The notes below the pieces were generated by a model. The model saw only the letters and a program-made list of their open reading frames with translations. It was not told the DNA's origin and searched no databases. A stretch of 64,000 nucleotides of DNA from Mortierella sp. BCC40632. Lineage: Eukaryota > Mortierellomycota > Mortierellomycetes > Mortierellales > Mortierellaceae. The DNA lies in the NCBI GenBank assembly GCA_011634665.1, contig WAEK01000019.1:434001-498000 (forward strand). The letters are read 5' to 3'. The stretch's first letter is position 1. Every line of letters begins with the position of its first letter. This document shows positions 56,708 to 64,000 of this stretch, in pieces. A program made the position numbers and the translations under genes.

Positions 56708-57854
56708 CTAGCATTCGAGGCAAGAGAGTGTCGTCGTGAAGGTGAATGAAAGGTAGGTGTTGGCGGAGACCAAGGATATGGCAAGCGCCTCTCCAGGGCC
56801 TTGCGTATCATAAATGCATTTGCCAAGCGACATATGCGTTACTAAGCAGAGTAATAGACGAACATTGAATACGTCCGAAGAGGCAAGGTGCTTTTGGTTA
56901 ATGATAACTCTTACTTTGTATGGAGACAACATGGTCAACAAATCTCCTTGGAGAAAGTCTTGGAGCCCGTACTTGTTGGTGGGGAGAGCAATAGTTCCCA
57001 AAGCACGCGCTCCAAAAATGTCATCGATCGCTTTCGTCCCATAAATAGTGCCAGCCAGCCCGTGGGCATCAATGAATGCAATAGTGTCCGTTGATCCCAT
57101 TTGTCCAAGGATACTTCGATTAATTCGCAGGAGCTTGCTAGATTGGTGTGATAAGGCAGATGGGCATGTAAGTAGAGGTTTTTGCTCATTCACAGCACAC
57201 TCGTACAGCATGCCTACACTTGCCGTCACCTGTTGAACCCTTACCAAGGTATCAGCCTTTCTGCCACCAGTCTGAGACAACGACCCGAATAAGATTTCAA
57301 TCGCGTGCATGTCTGCTTTGTAGCTGAGGAGGCCTCTCCCATATCGAAGACGAGGTCAGTGCCATCAAACAGTATTGTCCACACATGATTCCAGTATGCC
57401 ACACAGGTGGTTTCTGAAAGTCTGTGCTCAAATTGTTTGCCTACTATCAACATACAGCTGATGGGAAGGAGGAGAGATAGGATTAAGATAAAGAATGTAA
57501 GAAACCACCATTACTAGAAAGACTTTGATAAGTGCACTTACAAATAGCGGAGGATTTCAAGGGTTACTCTCTCAAGCTCTAGTGTCTCCTTGGCCACATC
57601 TCGTCCGTCTTGTTCCTGATTCACGATGTCGGCCAAGCGAGGCAATATCTCATTCATCAGATGCTTGACATCCAGCGAGCGGCTATGTGTGTCATGCAGT
57701 TGAGAGAGAAATCCATCAATCCGTGATTGCTCGAAGCCTTCGAGACGAATTTCCTTTTCAATCTTGAGAACCAACTCTGCCTCAAATAGCTCGCTTGTGT
57801 TAGGGATATGTACAGAGACAATGTAAGACAGAACGGTGCTATTAAGAAGCACAT
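56708..57854 (-). pseudogene. Decayed gene with nuclease-like GRKAD motif
   Basis: Pieces: 57852-57542 (helical, 'LFEAELVLKIEKEIRLEGFE'), a 57457 acceptor that joins in phase, then 57457-57245 with a one-base frame change near 57330, then 57310-56915. The middle reads 'GGRKADTLVRVQ' followed by 'LYECAVNEQKPLL'. The D and the E-x-K spacing recall a PD-(D/E)XK core, as in other gene families of this window. The continuation stops after 'LLTMLSPYK'. I do not know the family; function is not assigned. Introns and the start upstream of 57854 could not be settled. Confidence 0.4.
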
Positions 57855-59522
57855 CTAAATGAAGTATTAGTGGCTTCCCAATGGTTGCTAAAGTCTACAG
57901 TGAATCAGTAAGACTTACTAGAGATTTTGTAGCTCCTGTTCGGAGATACTGCTCTAAGAGAGCTCACTATGCGCGTAGAACGCAAGTCAGCGGATGTTGG
58001 ATGATATCTCAACGGATGGGACCTTTGGGAAAGGGCTGTGCGTGTTGCCTTGAGCCTGAAATGAGGAAGTGTGACCGAAGCATTAATACCCATATCATCC
58101 CTCTCAATAACATAAAAATAAAAAGGACACTACAGCATTCACTTTCACAGGCACAAAGCAGAGAACCTTCTTGAAGATGTAGGCAAAGTAGTCAAATAAT
58201 GGAGAGCCATTGAACAGCTTCATTGTCTCATCAACAGCGGAACTGTTTTTGCGTCACTTAGTCCTGTGTGTGTTGGCGTTTCCACTTTCGTCCTGAGGAC
58301 ATCTCACATCGCTTTGATCCCCATCACCATCCTGCGTGCTGGTGCTGGAGATGGCATCACCTTACAACTCTTGTTCAATTAGATCTCGGTATCTCTTGTC
58401 AACTACAGTCACTGCCCCTGTCTTGTCAGTCATGACAGCTGTTGCCACGGTTTTCATATATCTCCTCTATAGCACGATCAGTGGACCAGCGTCATTATCT
58501 CATTAGAGTCATGAGGCCATCAATTGCCTTTGCTCTCTTACCTATTCAGCAGTTACTTCCTTCTCATTTTTTTTTTTTTTTTTTTGAGTTCCAAAACCCT
58601 TTCCTTGCACTCTTAGATTCATCCCAATCCTGTTGTAATTTACGTCTGTGAGATGCAGGTTTCACAATTGGAATAAATTGCTTCCAGGTGTCCCTCAATG
58701 GGCCGGGATGGGCGGAGGGCACTTTGGCAAGGTTAAGGGGGCCAACGGGGATGGCTTCTTCAACGTTCAAGGTAGATCTTCGGGGTAGTCATTCAGATTA
58801 ATATGGCTGACCGACTGGCTGGGCGGAAGATGGAGGACGCGCTAGGACAATGGACGTCTTGAAAGCCGCGTATTTGAGCACCCCTTTCCGTTTTTGGCTA
58901 GACTGCTTTAACAATAAGGGCATATCATGTTGACTGACTTAACGGAGATCACCTCGAGCAACGCTGCTCTGGTGCTCAGAACGATATGGCATCTGCTGAT
59001 GCCATCCTCCTCGATAGTCTAGCAGGCAAGCGACATTTGGAGGTAATGGAGAGGATGGGGAGGATTCCTTTCTGGTGACAGTCTACTTTTTCAACCTTTT
59101 GATCGTCTTGAAAAAGACGACAATCGTTGCGCGGGGCTTCGGCAACGTGAGCTGTTATGGTATTATGGAGGACTGCCACCGCTCCGCAATGGCCGTGGCT
59201 AGTTTAGTTTAGTTTTAGCCTACATAACTATTTCCCGCAGATACAGATTATAAAAAAAAGTTGGCTGACAATGATAGGGGGAATAGGCCGTATCCAGTCT
59301 ACCTTTAGCCTTTACGGGATGATAGCATGCAAACTTGGCTGGACTATGGACAGTGCTGGCAAAGACTGTTCAACAGCGATCAGGAACAGTCGAAGTAGCA
59401 TGGGTCCGAGGGCACAGTAACAACCAATATTCTAGGTGATGGAGTTGTAACGACAGCCGCAACAGAGGCGACTGTGCCCTGGAAAATCGTTTTTTTTTTT
59501 TTTACTGGCCCCCTTTGGGGTT
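57855..59522. other. No recognisable gene
   Basis: Short frames only. It holds a T-rich run at 58568-58585 and 14 T at about 59490-59503; the latter is the 3' tail of the truncated LINE that follows. Confidence 0.45.
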
Positions 59523-60756
59523 TTATTCGTCAGCGTGCACCCGTCCCACGATCTGCAGACGTGACCAACTAGTTCTCAAACCCCCCTCACTACCCCAAAA
59601 CAAAAGAATAGAGAGAAGAAAGAAAGGGTGGAGGGCGACCCAGAAACGATAAATCGATAAAAACACAAATGCAGAGAAGGAACCGTAGTCAGGGGTAGGC
59701 CATATCTAACCAAACGTTACCTCCTCCTTGGACACCACAATGTACGGAGGGTGATTCCAAGTCTTGTGCATTCGCCTATGATGGCTTGTTGGAGTGCTGT
59801 GTGTGCACAGAGCTTGAGGCTGTTGACGGAGGGCCAGAGGAGATCATCCACTGTGCCATCTCTCGGGGTTATCCCGGAAGTAGCTTGTGGATGACGACAA
59901 AAGTCCTCTAAGTGCTGTATAGGACCACGGAGTGGATGTGTACTGCGATGGGAGGCAGGCTTTAGGCAGACTGCTGAAGATTATGCCAGGGACGAGAGTA
60001 GTGATCCAAGAGCGGGCGGCCTTCCAGAGGGCCCACACTGCTCTACAGTTGGCGAAGGCATGTCGAGGGTCCTCTATGTGGGACTCCTGCTCTGGGCAGT
60101 TAATAAGGCAGCGCTTGCACTCGCTATTGACATCTTCCTTCCACTTGGCTCTGACCTTATCAGTGGTGATTACATGATGGGCGAGGTTGAAAAGGAAAGG
60201 CCTCTCTTTTGGTGTCCTGAGGGGATGGTGTGTGCGACTGAGAACCGTGTCCCGCCACTTGTCGGGATAGGACTCATTGTTCTGTGTAGGAGACTTGAGC
60301 CTCATCCTACCATAGACTGGGACGAATGGGTCTTTGCCTTGGTCGAACTTTTCCTGGCGAGTGTTCTGCTTTCTGCTCTCCAGGTATTGACGAGCAGCGC
60401 GGACTGAAAACCCTTCAATGTCGACCTCTCCTGCGAAGACGGTCTCCCCTCTAAGTCAGGGTCTGTGTTGGGGTGGGGGTGGAGTCTGGTGAAGGCCCAA
60501 ATCGCGTCAGGGACTACTGTGAGGTGGTAGTGGCTGCGGGAGTGGGGTGAACGAGTCTGTCCTTCGGAGAGGTGAGTGAGGAGAGCAATCGCGTCAGTGG
60601 GGCGAAGGGGGGCGTACGTCTCTTGTGCAACCGCAGTGAAGAGGTCACCCATCGGGTGCGCCATTTGGCCTTGAGTGCCGAACATTGCAGCTCGACGTCC
60701 ATCAAGCCAAAATTGCCTTTATCCTTGGGTCGTCTGAGCCAGTCTCCGCTGACCGA
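59490..60756 (-). mobile_element. 5'-truncated non-LTR element (RT C-terminal zinc region)
   Basis: Poly-T (59490-59503) precedes 'actggccccc' and a ~100-bp 3' end. On the minus strand 60685-60302 and 60305-59844 are two overlapping frames. The second has 'KERPFLFNLAHHVITT', 'ECKRCLINCPEQESHIEDPR' and 'HAFANCRAVWALW', the C-x2-C...H...C zinc segment that follows the reverse transcriptase in many LINEs. It is a different family from the 33-40 kb LINE. The RT itself is missing. Confidence 0.65.
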
Positions 60757-60849
60757 ATCTCTCTAATCTTTTGTTTTTGGGTAGTGTAGTTTTTGAGAAC
60801 TAGGTGGCCACGTCCGCAGATCGTGGGACGGGTGCGCGCCGACGAATAA
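59523..60849. repeat. Inverted pair of the LINE 3' end
   Basis: 59523-59580 and 60792-60849 are complementary with 5 mismatches in 58, and weaker similarity extends to 59616 and 60757. The right arm is thus a second copy of the 3' UTR in opposite orientation, closing the truncated element like a long terminal inverted repeat. Confidence 0.85.
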
Positions 60850-61128
60850 TACCTCTCATGAGGCCCTTATATTTACCTTTGGCCTGCGCATGGCCCTCCT
60901 GTGTCCAGTAAAAATTGGGCCACAGGCAGCGGCCAAAAATCATATGATGATCTACTGGCCAAATAAAAAGCAAAGAACTTGACCTGTCATGGTCTTGGAA
61001 GGACCAGCGCTCGCATTGGCTGCCTCACAATAAAACGACACAAATTGACGCACCATCTCTTCCCACTCCTTTTCCCTCTTCTTGCAACCACACGCCTCTT
61101 TTATTCACACGTATCCTCATATCATCTC

Positions 61129-64000
61129 ATGCTTTCCAAACTCGCTCTTTACCGCTCGCTTAAGCAACAAGGAGCGAGCCCCAGCTCTATTGCATGCGCA
61201 CTACACCAAGAACCGACACCACAGCAACAACCCCCATTGACTAACACCGCACATCAAGGCGAAAGGCGTAAACTCAACGACAAAGACCAGTCCAAAAAAA
61301 ACCAGCCCAAAAAAAACCAGCACAGAGAAAACCAGTACGAGCACGAAGAAGAAGAAGACTACCGTGAGGACTCTCCGCTGGTGAGGAGAAAACGGGTGCC
61401 AAACGCAGAGCGTAGACTTGACAAGGGCGAAGACAAAGACCGCCATGATAACCAGCACAAAGAGGAAGACGAGGACTGTCAAGAGGAAGTCGAAGACTGC
61501 CAAGAAGACGAAGACTACCAAGAGGAGGAAGACGAAGACTACCAAGATGAAGACTACCATGAAGACTCTCCACCAATGCAAAGAAAGCGAGCATCTAACG
61601 CGTCACGAAGGGGGAAAAGACGTCGACTTGACCAAAGCGAAGACTATGATGGCCAAGAGGACGCTTCACCGAAGAAAAGGAAAGGAAAACCTTCCGAAGT
61701 TAGGGCCGCCCAACCGCAGAAGGCAGCCTCCGCGTCTAATGTGGCACGAAAAGACAAAGGGCGTCAGCTTGATCAGGACGAGAGCCAACTCCGACTTGAT
61801 CGAGAGGATTCTCCACCAAAGAAGAGGAGAGGAAGGCTATCCAAAGCTAGCACAGCAAAAGGTAGAGAGAACTGCCTCGACACTCTTGGTTCCCTGGGCT
61901 CGGTTTACGCAGACGTTGCACTTGAATCAGGGGCAGGAGATTCTAGTACAAGTGTTCCGTCTGGCAACCAAACACGCGATGGTAAGTAAGAGTAAAACCG
62001 GACAGACCTATCTCAGAAAGCGTAGCTCCGGTGCTAACAATTTGTCTCCTCTCTGCTCTGGCTAGAAATCGTTTCTTTTGATGACCTTATACGCATCCTC
62101 TCTGCACCAGGAATGGGAGCAAGTTCACAACACCCTCAGCGCTTTGCTACAGAGAAGGACCGTTGCAGCTACGAACGAGAACGCGAGTCCCTTGAAAAAC
62201 ACCTACGCTACCACAGTTTGTCGTCCAACACAAAGAACACCTATGCTAGCACCCTTGCTAAGTATAAGGTAGAGTGCCCCCCATTGTTATAGGTAGGATA
62301 AGAGAAAAAGTTTCTCTTGGTATTTGAAGAAAAAAGAGGAAGGCGCAAAATAGCTGATGGTTTAATCTTTCACTATCTCTTCAGAACTTCTGCGACAAAC
62401 ATTACTTTACAGTCATTGAAAGAGGAATGTCACCATACGAGATCACTGAGGAAAAAGTAATCCGTTTCTTCGAGGAGGTAATCTTTGTGCGGAGGATCAA
62501 GAAGTACTTTATCGAGAACCAGTTCAGAGACCGCAGGCTCCCGTTAGGGATGACAAAAGATATCCCCGCCGGACGCAATGATACTACCGGGAAAGAGGTA
62601 GACTTGAAAACGAGTAAGTAACTCTATGTATTAGAGCTCAAAGAATGACAGCACTACACACATCCCTATTTAAAATTACTAACCTTGGCTACCGACAGTG
62701 TTGAGATCTGCACCAATTGACACCAAAGGAAGGAGTGTCATCGAAGTTCCGTATAGCAGGCCAAGTGTTGAATCAGCTCAGTGTGCTCTTGTTCACTTGG
62801 AAAGTTGTCAAAAGAGTAGGATGGGACAGACGACTAGTGCCTCCATTATTCAATCCAGCCAGCTATTGAAGAATGCCATGGAGCGATATCGACGAAGTCT
62901 AGTTTACGGTCACTTTAGGAACGACAGTCAACTCACATCAGACTGTGCAATAAGGAACAGCTACTCGATTGCAGATCATCTCACCATGCTTTTGGATGCT
63001 TGGAGCCGAAGTGCGACAAGTCAATCGCCATGGATAAGGGAACACTTCGCTCTCGCAGCACGACACTTCATGCTATTGCGCGATGAGGATATACGAAAGT
63101 TAAATTTTTCTGATTGCTTCATGGATCCGATGAAAATCCTCGGATCTGACCAAGCAGTGTCTATGCTGGTATTCGCATTGCGTCGAGGGAAAACAAATCA
63201 AGCTGGGAAAACTCTCTACGCTTCTGCTGTAAGACACGAAGATGTCCGACGCTGCTGCATTGGAGCATTTGCTTTTTACCTCTTCGAGAGGTTCCAGGTA
63301 AGAGTAAATTGAATGGGGCCGACCAAAAAATGGATAAAGGATATGGAATTAATCGAGACCACAGGTCAAGGAAGAACCTCTTCCAGACCTTTTTGACCCC
63401 TCTTGGCTGGATTTCAAGGTTCTGAGAGGGATTGATCCTCATTCAGAGATATCATACGCGGCTTCAAGAAAAACGACAATGGCGATAATGGATCGTCAAA
63501 ACATATCTAGCGCACACATCACTCATTCTGGTCGTCACAGCGGAACAGTGGAGGCCCAGAGAATGGGAATTCCGTATGAGTACATAAGACAAGCTGGGAG
63601 ATGGCAGCACGGAAACAACAAGATGGAAGAGTTTTACATCGATGGCTACCCCACCGAGTTTGCGCTGGCAATAGCAGGTTTCAAGGATAAACCATTTCAC
63701 CTCGATCGCAATGAGATAACACCTCCTTTAAGTCTACAGCGACAAGTCTTTCCGTTTATCGAGACAGCTCTAGATCAGCCAGATGCTGGATCTAAGCAGC
63801 AAGGCGAGCGCTGGCGAGAAGAATGTGAAAAGGAGATGGATGAAGTGAATTGGAACGATCCAACTCAGCCGGAAGATATTATGCCTCTTTTGCCGAACCC
63901 CAAAGCGGAGGAGCTGGAAAAAAGGGTACCACTCTACATGACCAGCGACAACAAAGCAAGAAATTGCTTTCTGAGGATGTTTACTCGGCTTCGACGCGTC
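61129..64000 (+). CDS. Crypton tyrosine recombinase (runs off the window)
   Basis: Five exons (61129-61981, 62066-62268, 62385-62613, 62699-63297, 63365 to the edge) with GT-AG introns in phase; 840 codons without a stop. The first ~285 residues are a charged, disordered region with repeated 'EDSPP-x2-RKR' and 'RRLDQ' units plus Glu/Asp stretches. The recombinase follows: an N-terminal core-binding part ('NTYASTLAKYK', exon 2), 'RDEDIRKLNFSD' with the first catalytic Arg, then 'HITHSGRHSGTVEAQRMG' (H-x2-R), 'IRQAGRWQHG' and 'EEFYIDGYPTEFALAIAGF' with the nucleophilic Tyr. This is the layout of fungal Crypton DNA transposons, which integrate by site-specific recombination of a circular intermediate. 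The C-terminal GCR1_C domain should lie beyond 64000. No decay is visible, so it may be recently active. Confidence 0.88.

Noticed and set aside
57230..57244. 15-nt GT-AG intron in the decayed gene
   Set aside because: Too short to be a real intron; reading through keeps the frame.

Overview
This window looks like a nuclear contig from an early-diverging fungus, most probably Mortierellomycota or a close Mucoromycota relative. The reasons are a kinesin-5 and a glutathione S-transferase with short GT-AG introns, a nuclear tRNA-Thr, a Crinkler (CRN) type effector gene, a large unnamed fungal protein family, a chromodomain Ty3 element, APE-type LINEs, a Mutator-like element (MULE) and Cryptons. 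The species assignment is inference; I could not run a search.

Layout. 0-10 kb: a MITE-like inverted repeat, an intact DUF2235 alpha/beta-hydrolase gene (2456-4342), a decayed kinase-like gene on the minus strand (5.5-6.5 kb) and a multi-exon gene with a PD-(D/E)XK-like motif (7.67-9.56 kb). 11.3-16.3 kb: a chromodomain Ty3/gypsy element with one 252-bp LTR and two stops in pol, a detached gag piece, and a fragment of a second retroelement. 16.3-22.2 kb: a 5.8-kb MULE with near-identical terminal inverted repeats and a perfect 9-bp target-site duplication. Besides its own transposase it carries an XPG/FEN1-like nuclease gene and the C-terminal RuvC-III/zinc-ribbon end of a Fanzor (TnpB-like) nuclease on the same strand. 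22.7-25.1 kb: an intact six-exon gene (585 aa) of an unnamed fungal family. 25.3-26.0 kb: six 120-bp tandem repeats between that gene and the divergent CRN gene. 26.7-30.0 kb: the CRN gene (header, P-loop NTPase, nuclease), broken by small indels.

30.5-43.7 kb is a LINE graveyard: a full-length 8-kb LINE with a 22-bp target duplication, 5'-truncated copies, tail-only insertions and a site hit twice. The tRNA-Thr and a MITE lie between LINE copies. 44.1-50.0 kb is the conserved island: intact kinesin-5 (1319 aa) and GST (283 aa), convergent. 50-53.8 kb has no recognisable gene. 53.8-64 kb holds a Crypton C-terminal fragment, a decayed gene, a hairpin, a truncated LINE with an inverted copy of its 3' end, and a Crypton tyrosine recombinase gene that reads open through five exons to the window edge.

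How the parts relate: the housekeeping genes are confined to two short stretches and the rest is an accessory, transposon-rich compartment where effector-like nuclease genes sit among mobile elements. The strongest candidate for something new is the MULE whose boundaries enclose an XPG-like nuclease and a Fanzor remnant.
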